Assembly (NCBI GenBank): GCA_024697025.1
Contig: JAILGH010000033.1
Coordinates: 1 to 44,899, forward strand
Origin: Pseudobutyrivibrio sp.
GTDB taxonomy: Bacteria; Bacillota; Clostridia; Lachnospirales; Lachnospiraceae
Length of the DNA: 44,899 bases
Direction of reading: 5' to 3'
Under the pieces are notes generated by a model that was not told where the DNA came from, did not search any database, and saw only the letters and a list, made by a program, of their open reading frames with translations. How positions within the stretch are numbered: the first letter of the stretch is position 1; every line of letters begins with the position of its first letter. Shown here in pieces: positions 29,850 to 38,041 of this stretch. Position numbers and translations under genes: made by a program.

Positions 29850-30794
29850 CTAAATATCCTTAGAGTGTCTCTCTCCTATCTGGAAATCAGCATTGTGTTC
29901 AAACATATACTGAACTGTTATAGGATCTGAGCCTGTAAGCTTCTTGAAATCATCTGTGCACAAATCCATCTTACCTTCACGAATGGCCTGAGCAAAGGTT
30001 ACCATTCCCTCAGAAGCAAATGGCGCCTCAGAACCTTTCTGAAAAACTCCATCAGTAGTTCTAGGTACTCCCATGGCATCAAAGATTAAGTAATTTTCCT
30101 CATCAGTAATTGCCTTGTAAGAAATATGGTTACCTGTAGCCTTATTTCCAATCTCAATAAACTCAGATATAGTCATAAGCTTAGGTCCATTGATGTTTAG
30201 TATAGCATGACTGTACTCATTTCCTTTATACAAAGCATACGCTACAGCCTTGGCGCAATCTCTTCGTGAGATATATGCCATCTTACCATCACCCTGACTA
30301 TTCTTAAGCACTCCATCGCCCTTTACATAGGTGAAATAATTGGAAATCATAGCCTCCGCATACTGAGAGTTTCTCAAGAAAACATAATCGAGGCCTATCG
30401 ATTTAATATAGTCCTCAGTATATATATGATCCTTTTTCTCAACACTAGGGTTGGTTGGGTCACCAGCATTTACCAACGATGTATAAATAATCTGCTTTAC
30501 ACCAGCCGCCTTAGCTGCATCAGCAACATTTTTATGAGCATTCTGTCTCTTAGCACCAACAAAAGGCATTGAGATTAGAGCTAAACGCTCTGCTCCGGCA
30601 AAAGCTTCCTCCAAACCGTCATAGTAATTGAAGTTGGCTGTACGAGTCTCCACTCCCTGAGCCTTAAAAGCCTCCAAAGAAGCCTCGCTATAACCCACAA
30701 AAATAAGGTCTTCCTTGTTAGCAAGTGTAAGCAGTACCCTTGCTGCCTCTGCACCAAGATTTCCATCGACACCTGTTAATAATAGTTTTCCCAT
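29850..30794 (-). CDS. NmrA-like NAD(P)-binding reductase (QorB-like)
   Basis: A 314-aa protein from the ATG at 30794, with GTAGGAGGAG upstream; a longer in-frame start lacks such a site. The Rossmann motif LLLTGVDGNLGAEAARVLL opens the protein, and GVKQIIYTSLVNAGDPTNPS and YVFLRNSQYAEAM follow, as in QorB/NmrA-type atypical SDRs. Members reduce quinones or act as redox sensors. It probably forms a transcription unit with the small lipoprotein downstream. Confidence 0.88.
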   Translation of the reverse strand: MGKLLLTGVDGNLGAEAARVLLTLANKEDLIFVGYSEASLEAFKAQGVETRTANFNYYDGLEEAFAGAERLALISMPFVGAKRQNAHKNVADAAKAAGVKQIIYTSLVNAGDPTNPSVEKKDHIYTEDYIKSIGLDYVFLRNSQYAEAMISNYFTYVKGDGVLKNSQGDGKMAYISRRDCAKAVAYALYKGNEYSHAILNINGPKLMTISEFIEIGNKATGNHISYKAITDEENYLIFDAMGVPRTTDGVFQKGSEAPFASEGMVTFAQAIREGKMDLCTDDFKKLTGSDPITVQYMFEHNADFQIGERHSKDI

Positions 30795-30895
30795 TTGCCT
30801 TCTCCTCCTACGATTTAATGGTTCCTTTGCCATTATATCGAGCATATATGAAAAAACCGTTGAAATTTTGTTAAAAGAATCGATGAAAATTATGT

Positions 30896-31438
30896 CTACT
30901 GCCTATGCTTTGAGCCTTTAAGCTTTTTGATTCCAAAATAAATCAAAGCTCCAAGAAAGACTCCTGTTGTATTCAAAATCATATCATCCACATCTGAACA
31001 TCTGTCATAAAATGGTAATTGAGTAAGCTCTATCAAAAGAGTATAAATAAATCCTGCCAAAGTAACCTTACCCACATTGTCAAGCCTCTTAAAACAGATT
31101 GGCCAAACAAAGCCTACTGGCACAAATAGCAAAATATTACCTATAACATTAGTCTTCCAACCATCGTAAAAATCATGGGTAAATGTAAATAGCTCAAAAT
31201 TATGCCAAATAGGAAAAATCCTACTAGAATCAAACCTTAGATAATCAATCCTTCCTTTTACCGGGTGGAGTGGAAAATATACAAATCTTGAAACAAGTAT
31301 TATGCATCCATATACTAACAGCAACTGTAGTTCTCGCTTTAAACTAAAATGCTTAGTCCTTAAAGCAATCACACCTCTAACAATAATCCAGGTCACAGTA
31401 ATAGCAACCCAAAAGCCAAAAAACGAAATATTAATCAT
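30896..31438 (-). CDS. VanZ-like membrane protein
   Basis: A 180-aa protein with about five membrane segments and the VanZ-like core NVIGNILLFVPVGFVWPICF followed by ELTQLPFYDRCSDVDDMILNTTGVFLGALIYFGI. Named after a teicoplanin-resistance accessory protein, but most genomic members have no proven role in resistance. It stands alone, 101 bp upstream of the NmrA-like gene. Confidence 0.88.
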   Translation of the reverse strand: MINISFFGFWVAITVTWIIVRGVIALRTKHFSLKRELQLLLVYGCIILVSRFVYFPLHPVKGRIDYLRFDSSRIFPIWHNFELFTFTHDFYDGWKTNVIGNILLFVPVGFVWPICFKRLDNVGKVTLAGFIYTLLIELTQLPFYDRCSDVDDMILNTTGVFLGALIYFGIKKLKGSKHRQ

Positions 31439-31551
31439 GTCAGTCTCCTTTTTCTTACAGATTCTATACTATTATCAAGAAAAATACAAAGTTATTCTGC
31501 ACAATTCTTTGTTTTATTAAGAAGGATTACAAAACAATTTACTAATAAAGC

Positions 31552-31580
31552 AAAAATGACTAGGGAAAAATCCCTAGTCA
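31552..31580 (-). terminator. Terminator after the CPBP protease gene
   Basis: TGACTAGGGA (31557-31566) pairs perfectly with TCCCTAGTCA (31571-31580) around AAAA; on the minus strand it is followed by TTTTTG. It lies 42 bp after the stop codon at 31623. Confidence 0.85.
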
Positions 31581-31622
31581 CTTCTGTGTAATATATATAA
31601 AAAAGAGATACCAAATTAAAAA

Positions 31623-32396
31623 TTATGCAATCATCTGTTTTACACCATCTTCCTTGTCAAACTTGTAATTGCTCAAGTATACACATGCAAGAACAACACC
31701 TGTAATAACCAAAATGGCTAGCGTAACAATAAGGGCCGCAACTGGATTCTCTATTCCAAAAGGAGTCTCCACGTGGAAGTTTGAAACATCAAAAAGCCAG
31801 TGAGTTATTATACATGCCCATATATTTCTTGATTTAAAGTAAACAGCAGCAAAGAAACATCCAAATCCAAAAGCATATATAACCTGAACAATAGTCTCAA
31901 TAATTCCTTGCCCAAAAGTAAATATATTTACAAGGTGACACAATCCAAAAAATAGTGATGAAAAGCACACTGCCTTAAATACACCCTTTTTAGTGTTGCC
32001 AAGTGCCTGTCTGAATAATTCTGCACCAATAATTCTGCAAGCCAGTTCCTCACCTATTCCTGCTCCTAAAAATAGTGCTATGCCCATAATTATAGATTCT
32101 TTGTTAAAGCCTTCGCCAAATGATGACCAAGAAGAAATATGATTAGCCATCATATATATTGAAACTGCAAGAAGCGGTGCTGCATAAAGCATTCCTTTAA
32201 GGAAACTCTTCCACTCAAATTTGAGCAAGTCCTTCTTTCCTAATATAATTACCGAAACAATTGTTAATATAGATGTCCCAATGGCCTCTCCCAAATAACT
32301 GTAATCAGGACTAAGCAATCTCGATGTTACGATTCCTATTCCAAGAAAGATAGCCATTACTATAAAAAATGTCAAATATGCTTTCTTAGCACTCAT
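31623..32396 (-). CDS. CPBP family intramembrane metalloprotease
   Basis: A 257-aa protein with seven or eight hydrophobic segments and the CPBP/Abi motifs: Glu116-Glu117 and Arg121 (GIGEELACRIIG), His154 in FFGLCHLVN, and His199 in ITHWLFDVSN. Related proteins process prenylated proteins in eukaryotes; bacterial ones are linked to bacteriocin self-immunity or membrane protein turnover. The ribosome site TTAGGAGG precedes the ATG. It lies 42 bp after the TraX-like gene on the same strand. Confidence 0.9.
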   Translation of the reverse strand: MSAKKAYLTFFIVMAIFLGIGIVTSRLLSPDYSYLGEAIGTSILTIVSVIILGKKDLLKFEWKSFLKGMLYAAPLLAVSIYMMANHISSWSSFGEGFNKESIIMGIALFLGAGIGEELACRIIGAELFRQALGNTKKGVFKAVCFSSLFFGLCHLVNIFTFGQGIIETIVQVIYAFGFGCFFAAVYFKSRNIWACIITHWLFDVSNFHVETPFGIENPVAALIVTLAILVITGVVLACVYLSNYKFDKEDGVKQMIA

Positions 32397-32438
32397 TTTA
32401 GCCTCCTAAAAACATCATTCTCATCTACTAGCCTTTTA

Positions 32439-33437
32439 CTAACCTCCGAAATTTACAATTCCTATTATCTTTGCTATGAAATAAAGTATTAATAAATGTA
32501 CTGGGTAAAAGGCGTAGAAGAAATACTTGTTAACCTTTGGTCCTCTTTGTCCATTATATAAAGCGACAGGAATAAGCATAAAAAATGCTGCCGCTTCAAT
32601 AAAATTAAACACGGAAAGAACTAAACAACCTAATGCAAATCTCTTGTTTTTCTTTTCTTTAAACAAATACATTACTAGAATTGTAGCAACTCCTAAGCCA
32701 GAATAATCTGTATGTAATAACTCTGCTACTCCTCCGAAAGCTACAAATAATCCAGCTATCACTACAAACTTATTCTTTTTGTCAGCATCCCATTTGCGAC
32801 TAACTATTAATGCAACTAAAAACGATATCACTGCTCCTGCAATTATATATGTATAGAATGGAAGTTCTACAAAATAACTAATTAGTTCAGCTAAACCATC
32901 GTTGAGGGCTATGATACCCATAAACGCGCCTAAAACAATTGAAGTTGGTAAAATTAATTTAGACATCTTATCTGATAACTTACGCTTAAATCCAAACTCT
33001 TCAATTGCCCATAAACATAACAAGCCTAGCAAAAGTGTAAAGTATACATTTTGAGTAGATAAATCAAATATTTTTCCGTGTGCAAGGTTAAAAGGAATCT
33101 CTGAAATAAGTGCAAATATACCAAGATTAAGAGCATAGTTCTTTTTGCTTCTGGTATGAATAAATCCTTCAACTAAAAGGAATACAAAAATCGGAAAAGC
33201 GAATCTACCAATCACTCTTAAAGCTATTGTACCATATGTCCATAATGGATGGGCCGCTCTCCACGCTTCTCTTGCCTCATTTGTAGGAATACTTGCCATT
33301 ACATCAGCATAATATGGCTGAAGCAACACCGCTGATAAATGATCTATAAACATTGTAATCAACGCTATCATCTTAAGTGTAAAGCCAGTGACTTTACTTT
33401 TTGGTCTAACACCCGTCATAGCTACTGCATTATCCAT
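32439..33437 (-). CDS. TraX-like membrane acyltransferase family protein
   Basis: A 332-aa protein with about nine membrane segments. The TraX family landmarks are TGFTLKMIALITMFIDHLSAVLL, IGRFAFPIFVFLLVEGF, HTRSKKNYALNLGIFALISEIPFNLA and the ending YPVHLLILYFIA. F-plasmid TraX acetylates pilin, but chromosomal homologues in Firmicutes are probably membrane acyltransferases of other envelope targets. The ribosome site AAAGGAGG precedes the ATG. Its promoter region (33460-33542) contains an unusual palindrome. Confidence 0.9.
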   Translation of the reverse strand: MDNAVAMTGVRPKSKVTGFTLKMIALITMFIDHLSAVLLQPYYADVMASIPTNEAREAWRAAHPLWTYGTIALRVIGRFAFPIFVFLLVEGFIHTRSKKNYALNLGIFALISEIPFNLAHGKIFDLSTQNVYFTLLLGLLCLWAIEEFGFKRKLSDKMSKLILPTSIVLGAFMGIIALNDGLAELISYFVELPFYTYIIAGAVISFLVALIVSRKWDADKKNKFVVIAGLFVAFGGVAELLHTDYSGLGVATILVMYLFKEKKNKRFALGCLVLSVFNFIEAAAFFMLIPVALYNGQRGPKVNKYFFYAFYPVHLLILYFIAKIIGIVNFGG

Positions 33438-33459
33438 AATTTCCTCCTTTATTTCATCT

Positions 33460-33542
33460 GTAGTACTATGTTGTTCGTGCTACGTTTGCCGTAGTACTTT
33501 ATTTATCGAAGTAAATATACTACGATAGGTATAATAAGTCAA
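33460..33542 (-). promoter_or_regulatory. TraX gene promoter embedded in a CGTAGTA palindrome
   Basis: On the minus strand the -35 box TTGACT (33537-33542) and the -10 box TATATT (33514-33519) are 17 bp apart. CGTAGTA (33490-33496) and TACTACG (33518-33524) form an inverted repeat with inner pairing TATTTA/TAAATA, spanning the -10 box and the expected start. More half-sites lie downstream: GTAGTACTA at 33460-33468 and GCTACG at 33479-33484. This looks like a multi-site operator of an unknown regulator. Confidence 0.5.
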
Positions 33543-33595
33543 TATCCTTTTTGGAAAAATATTTGTTTCACTTTTTCCTTCCTGGAAAAAGGCGC

Positions 33596-33680
33596 AAAAA
33601 TAGAGCTCTACCTAGAGAAGCACTACCCAAATATCAAACTATCAGTTCAACGTTTGGGGCTTCTCAAAGTAAAGCTCTAC
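33596..33680 (-). terminator. Very long terminator hairpin after carB
   Basis: On the minus strand TAGAGCTTTAC, GAGAAGC and CCAAA (33679-33653) pair with TTTGG, GCTTCTC and GTAGAGCTCTA (33632-33601), with a few G-U pairs and small bulges. The stem approaches 25 bp around a loop of about 20 nt and is followed by TTTTTG. It lies 16 bp after the carB stop codon and is much longer than the other terminators here. Confidence 0.8.
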
Positions 33681-33695
33681 ATTAAGTATCAAATA

Positions 33696-36600
33696 TTAAA
33701 TCGTGGCTACATCAACAAGTGTGTACTCTGTTGTTGCTGACTCAAGGGATGTAGCCAGTGCCACTGCGGTATCCATAGCTGTGATACAGTTGATACCTGT
33801 CTCGATAGCATTTCTACGGATAAGGAATCCATCACGAGTCTTGTCACCATGTCCCTGTGTAGGTGTATCAATTACAAGGTCAATCTTGTGGCCAAGGATA
33901 AGGTCCATTACATTTGGAGATTCCTGAGTAATCTTGTTTACGCGAAGTGCATCTACTCCACCATCCTGCAAATATTTAGCAGTAGAACGTGTAGCGTAAA
34001 TCTTGTAACCAAGCTTCTCGAAACGCTTTGCAACCTCAAGTGCCTCTGGCTTATCTTTATCCTTAACTGTGATAATCATCTGCTTGTGCTTTGGAAGGAT
34101 AACTCCGGCGCCAAGGAATGCCTTGTAAAGAGCCTCCTCAAATGTCTTGGCTATACCTAAGCACTCACCAGTGGACTTCATTTCTGGTCCCAAGCTAATC
34201 TCAGCACCGCGAAGCTTCTCGAATGAGAATACTGGCATCTTGATAGCGATATAATCAGCCTCTGGCTGTAATCCTGGCTTGTATCCCATGTCTGTAATCT
34301 TGTGACCAAGGATAGCCTTTGCCGCCAAGTCTACAATTGGAATACCTGTAACCTTGCTGATGTATGGAACTGTACGTGAGCTTCGTGGATTTACCTCGAT
34401 AACGTATACCTCTCCATCCATTGCGATAAACTGAATGTTAATCATACCAAGTACGTGAAGTGCCTTGGCAAGACGCTCAGTGTAATCAACAATCTTGTCC
34501 TTGATATCCTGGCTAATTGTATGAGCTGGATATACTGAGATACTGTCACCAGAGTGGATACCTGTACGCTCAATATGCTCCATGATACCAGGAATAAGGA
34601 TATTCTCACCGTCACAGATAGCATCTACCTCAATTTCCTTGCCCTGTAAGTACTTATCTACAAGGATTGGATGATCCTGAGCTATCTGGTTGATAATATC
34701 CATGAACTTTTCAATCTCTTCATCATTAAAGGCAATCTGCATTCCCTGACCACCAAGTACGTATGAAGGACGTACAAGTACTGGATATCCAAGTCTGTTT
34801 GCAACAGCCTTTGCCTCTTCTGCTGTAAATACTGTACCACCAGCTGCACGAGGAATCTGTGTCTGCTCAAGAATCTTGTCAAAGAGCTCTCTATCCTCTG
34901 CTGCATCTACATCCTCTGCCTTAGTACCAAGGATTGGTACACCGATTTTCATAAGGTGCTCTGTAAGCTTGATAGCTGTCTGGCCACCGAACTGTACAAT
35001 AGCTCCGTCTGGCTTTTCAAGATTAACGATTGACTCTACATCCTCATTTGTAAGAGGCTCAAAGTAAAGCTTATCAGCTATATCAAAGTCAGTAGAAACT
35101 GTCTCTGGGTTGTTATTTACAATGACAGTCTCCCATCCCTCTTTAGCAAATGCCCATGTGGCGTGAACTGAACAGTAGTCAAACTCAACACCCTGTCCGA
35201 TACGGATAGGACCAGAGCCGAGTACAAGTACCTTCTTGCGGTCCTTTGTTTCAGCTGCTTCGTTCTCGCTGCCATATACGCTGTAGTAATATGGAGTCAT
35301 AGCGTCAAACTCAGCTGCACAAGTATCAACCATCTTGTAGGCTGCTATGATGCCGTTATCATAACGCATCTTACGTACCTGCTCCTCAGTAAGCTTGCCG
35401 TTAAGCTCAGCGATAACATTGTCTGGGAACTCAATTCTCTTTGCCTCCTTAAGAAGCTCTACTGTAAGCTCCTCATTAGCAAGGCGCTGTTCCATCTCAA
35501 CCAAGATTTTAATCTTGTCGATGAACCAAATATCAATCTGTGTAATATCGTGAATCTTCTCGTATGAAACACCTCTGCGAAGCGCCTCTGCGATACAGTA
35601 GATTCTTCTATCATCTACAACCTCAAGTGCCTCAGCTAACTCCTCGTCTGTCATGTCGCAGAAGTCGTAGCTCATAAGAGAATCAACATGCTGCTCAAGT
35701 GAACGGATAGCCTTCATAAGGGCACCTTCAAAGTTATTGCAGATAGACATTACTTCACCAGTAGCTTTCATCTGAGTTGTAAGCTTTCTCTGGGCTGTAA
35801 TGAACTTATCAAATGGAAGTCTTGGAATCTTAACTACGCAGTAGTCAAGCATTGGCTCAAAACTTGCAAATGTCTTTTTAGTAATTGCGTTTGGAATCTC
35901 ATCCAATGTGTATCCAAGAGCAATCTTAGCTGCAACCTTTGCGATTGGATAACCTGTTGCCTTTGAAGCAAGTGCTGATGAACGGGATACACGAGGGTTA
36001 ACCTCGATTACACAGTACTCAAAGCTCTCTGGATGAAGAGCGTACTGTACGTTACATCCACCAGTGATGCCAAGCTCATCTATAATGCGAAGAGCCGATG
36101 TACGAAGCATCTGATACTCCTTATCACCAAGTGTCTGTGATGGTGCTACTACGATTGAGTCACCTGTATGTACACCGACCGGGTCAATGTTTTCCATGTT
36201 ACATACTGTGATGCAGTTACCTGCTGCATCTCGCATAACCTCGTACTCAATTTCCTTCCAGCCTGCGATGCAACGCTCAACAAGAACCTCGTGTACACGA
36301 GAAAGTCTAAGACCATTTGTAAGAATCTCTACAAGCTCTGCCTCGTTGTGAGCGATACCACCGCCGGAACCACCAAGTGTGTATGCTGGACGAAGTACAA
36401 CCGGATAGCCGATTGTATTAGTAAACTTGATACCGTCTTCTACTGTGTTAACTACAAGAGAGGCTGCCACAGGCTCACCAAGCTTTTCCATTGTATCCTT
36501 AAATGCCTGTCTATCCTCTGCTCTAAAGATTGTCTCTGCTGTAGTACCGATGAGCTTGACGCCCTGCTCTGCTAAAAAGCCTGACTCAGCAAGCTCCATA

Positions 36601-36896
36601 CCAAGGTTAAGACCTGCCTGACCACCAAGTGTTGGAAGAAGTGAGTCTGGCTTTTCCTTGATAATAATCTGCTTTAATACATCAACTGTAAGAGGCTCGA
36701 TATAAACCTGATCAGCGATTTCTTTGTCTGTCATGATTGTGGCAGGGTTTGAGTTTACAAGACAAACCTCCATGCCTTCCTCTTTAAGTGAACGGCAAGC
36801 CTGTGTACCTGCATAGTCAAACTCAGCTGCCTGTCCGATGACGATAGGACCAGAGCCAATCACCATTACCTTTTTAATGTCACTTCTCTTTGGCAT
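33696..36896 (-). CDS. carB: Carbamoyl-phosphate synthase large subunit
   Basis: The 1066-aa enzyme makes carbamoyl phosphate from bicarbonate, ATP and ammonia supplied by CarA, feeding pyrimidine and arginine synthesis. Both ATP-grasp halves are visible: MPKRSDIKKVMVIGSGPIVIGQAAEFDYAGTQA at the start and KKVLVLGSGPIRIGQGVEFDYCSVHA near residue 556. Each is followed by the metal-binding EVNPRxSRSSA or EVNPRSSRTVP segment. The C-terminal allosteric MGS-like domain contains TVKDKDKPEALEVAKRFEKLGYKIYATRSTA. Its ATG shares one base with the carA stop codon (TAATG), so the subunits are translated in a coupled way. Confidence 0.98.
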   Translation of the reverse strand: MPKRSDIKKVMVIGSGPIVIGQAAEFDYAGTQACRSLKEEGMEVCLVNSNPATIMTDKEIADQVYIEPLTVDVLKQIIIKEKPDSLLPTLGGQAGLNLGMELAESGFLAEQGVKLIGTTAETIFRAEDRQAFKDTMEKLGEPVAASLVVNTVEDGIKFTNTIGYPVVLRPAYTLGGSGGGIAHNEAELVEILTNGLRLSRVHEVLVERCIAGWKEIEYEVMRDAAGNCITVCNMENIDPVGVHTGDSIVVAPSQTLGDKEYQMLRTSALRIIDELGITGGCNVQYALHPESFEYCVIEVNPRVSRSSALASKATGYPIAKVAAKIALGYTLDEIPNAITKKTFASFEPMLDYCVVKIPRLPFDKFITAQRKLTTQMKATGEVMSICNNFEGALMKAIRSLEQHVDSLMSYDFCDMTDEELAEALEVVDDRRIYCIAEALRRGVSYEKIHDITQIDIWFIDKIKILVEMEQRLANEELTVELLKEAKRIEFPDNVIAELNGKLTEEQVRKMRYDNGIIAAYKMVDTCAAEFDAMTPYYYSVYGSENEAAETKDRKKVLVLGSGPIRIGQGVEFDYCSVHATWAFAKEGWETVIVNNNPETVSTDFDIADKLYFEPLTNEDVESIVNLEKPDGAIVQFGGQTAIKLTEHLMKIGVPILGTKAEDVDAAEDRELFDKILEQTQIPRAAGGTVFTAEEAKAVANRLGYPVLVRPSYVLGGQGMQIAFNDEEIEKFMDIINQIAQDHPILVDKYLQGKEIEVDAICDGENILIPGIMEHIERTGIHSGDSISVYPAHTISQDIKDKIVDYTERLAKALHVLGMINIQFIAMDGEVYVIEVNPRSSRTVPYISKVTGIPIVDLAAKAILGHKITDMGYKPGLQPEADYIAIKMPVFSFEKLRGAEISLGPEMKSTGECLGIAKTFEEALYKAFLGAGVILPKHKQMIITVKDKDKPEALEVAKRFEKLGYKIYATRSTAKYLQDGGVDALRVNKITQESPNVMDLILGHKIDLVIDTPTQGHGDKTRDGFLIRRNAIETGINCITAMDTAVALATSLESATTEYTLVDVATI

Positions 36897-37966
36897 TACT
36901 GCTCTCCTCCCATCATCTTAATAAATCTATCAAATAAGTATCCACTGTCCTGTGGTCCTGGGCATGCCTCAGGATGGAACTGAACAGTAAAGATGTTTTT
37001 GCCAGTATACTTAAGGCCCTCGTTGGTACCGTCATTTACATTTACAAATGCTGGTGTAGCAACCTTAGGGTCAAGCTTATCTGTATCTACCACATAGCCG
37101 TGGTTCTGAGATGAGATATAAACACGTCCTGTCTCAAGGTCCTTAACCGGATGGTTCCCACCTCTGTGTCCATACTTCATCTTGTGTGTATCTGCACCAT
37201 TTGCAAGAGCCATGAGCTGATGTCCAAGGCAAATTGCAAAGATTGGTGTGTCACTGTTATAAAGCTTTTTTATTTCTTCTATTATTGGGCCGCAATCCTT
37301 TGGATCTCCAGGTCCGTTTGAAAGCATAATTCCGTCTGGATTTGTCTTAAGGATGTCTTCTGCCTTTGTGTGAGCTGGGAAAATAGTAACCTCACAACCT
37401 CTATCATTTAAGGATTTTGCAATATTTTTCTTTGCACCAAAATCTAAAAGTGCAACCTTCTTACCATTACCTGGAAGAACTTTCTTTTCAGAGCATGTAA
37501 CCTTTGATACAACATCGCCTGTAACATAAGCCTTAAGCTTTGGTGCAATCTCATCAAAGTTATAATTCTCGTTGGTGGTAATCATACCATTCATAGTACC
37601 CTTTTCACGGAGAATCTTGGTGAGTGCTCTTGTATCAATACCAGCAATACCAGGAATATCGTGCTCTACAAGGAAATCCTGGATTGTTCCTTCGCAGCGG
37701 AAGTTTGAAGGGATTCGACTTAATTCCCTAACTATAAATCCGTCTGGCCAAGGTTTGCCGCTTTCCATATCCGGAGTAATACCATAGTTGCCAATCAGTG
37801 GATAGGTCATACACACTGCCTGTCCAGCATAAGAAGGATCTGTAAGTACCTCGAGGTAGCCTGTCATCGAAGTGTTAAATACTATTTCGCTGACTACTTC
37901 TCTTGTTGAGCCGATGCTTGTGCCTTCAAATACTGTCCCATCTTCCAAAATCAAAAATGCTTTCAT
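36896..37966 (-). CDS. carA: Carbamoyl-phosphate synthase small (glutaminase) subunit
   Basis: The 356-aa subunit hydrolyses glutamine and channels ammonia to CarB. Residues 1-150 are the CPSase N-terminal domain (FEGTSIGSTREVVSEIVFNTSMTGYLEVL). The C-terminal class I amidotransferase has the triad Cys246 (FAICLGHQ), His331 and Glu333 (VQFHPEA). The ribosome site is GAGGAAAG. Only 75 bp separate it from purL, and a strong terminator fills half of that space, leaving no clear room for a separate promoter. Confidence 0.98.
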   Translation of the reverse strand: MKAFLILEDGTVFEGTSIGSTREVVSEIVFNTSMTGYLEVLTDPSYAGQAVCMTYPLIGNYGITPDMESGKPWPDGFIVRELSRIPSNFRCEGTIQDFLVEHDIPGIAGIDTRALTKILREKGTMNGMITTNENYNFDEIAPKLKAYVTGDVVSKVTCSEKKVLPGNGKKVALLDFGAKKNIAKSLNDRGCEVTIFPAHTKAEDILKTNPDGIMLSNGPGDPKDCGPIIEEIKKLYNSDTPIFAICLGHQLMALANGADTHKMKYGHRGGNHPVKDLETGRVYISSQNHGYVVDTDKLDPKVATPAFVNVNDGTNEGLKYTGKNIFTVQFHPEACPGPQDSGYLFDRFIKMMGGEQ

Positions 37967-38005
37967 CTTTCCTCTTTTCTATCCTTTTACTAATTCTTTT
38001 TATTA

Positions 38006-38038
38006 AAACTCCAAGGTAGAGAAGGTACCTTGGAGTTT
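38006..38038 (-). terminator. Terminator between purL and carA
   Basis: AAACTCCAAGGTA (38006-38018) pairs perfectly with TACCTTGGAGTTT (38026-38038), a 13-bp stem with a 7-nt loop, 4 bp after the purL stop codon. On the minus strand TTTTAAT follows. It may attenuate rather than end transcription into carAB. Confidence 0.8.
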
Positions 38039-38041
38039 GTT

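Noticed and set aside
30896-31438. Glycopeptide resistance gene
   Set aside because: VanZ-like proteins are widespread and none of the vanHAX genes is present.
36168-36575. 135-codon frame opposite carB
   Set aside because: Antisense shadow; Cys-rich product typical of reverse-complement codon bias.
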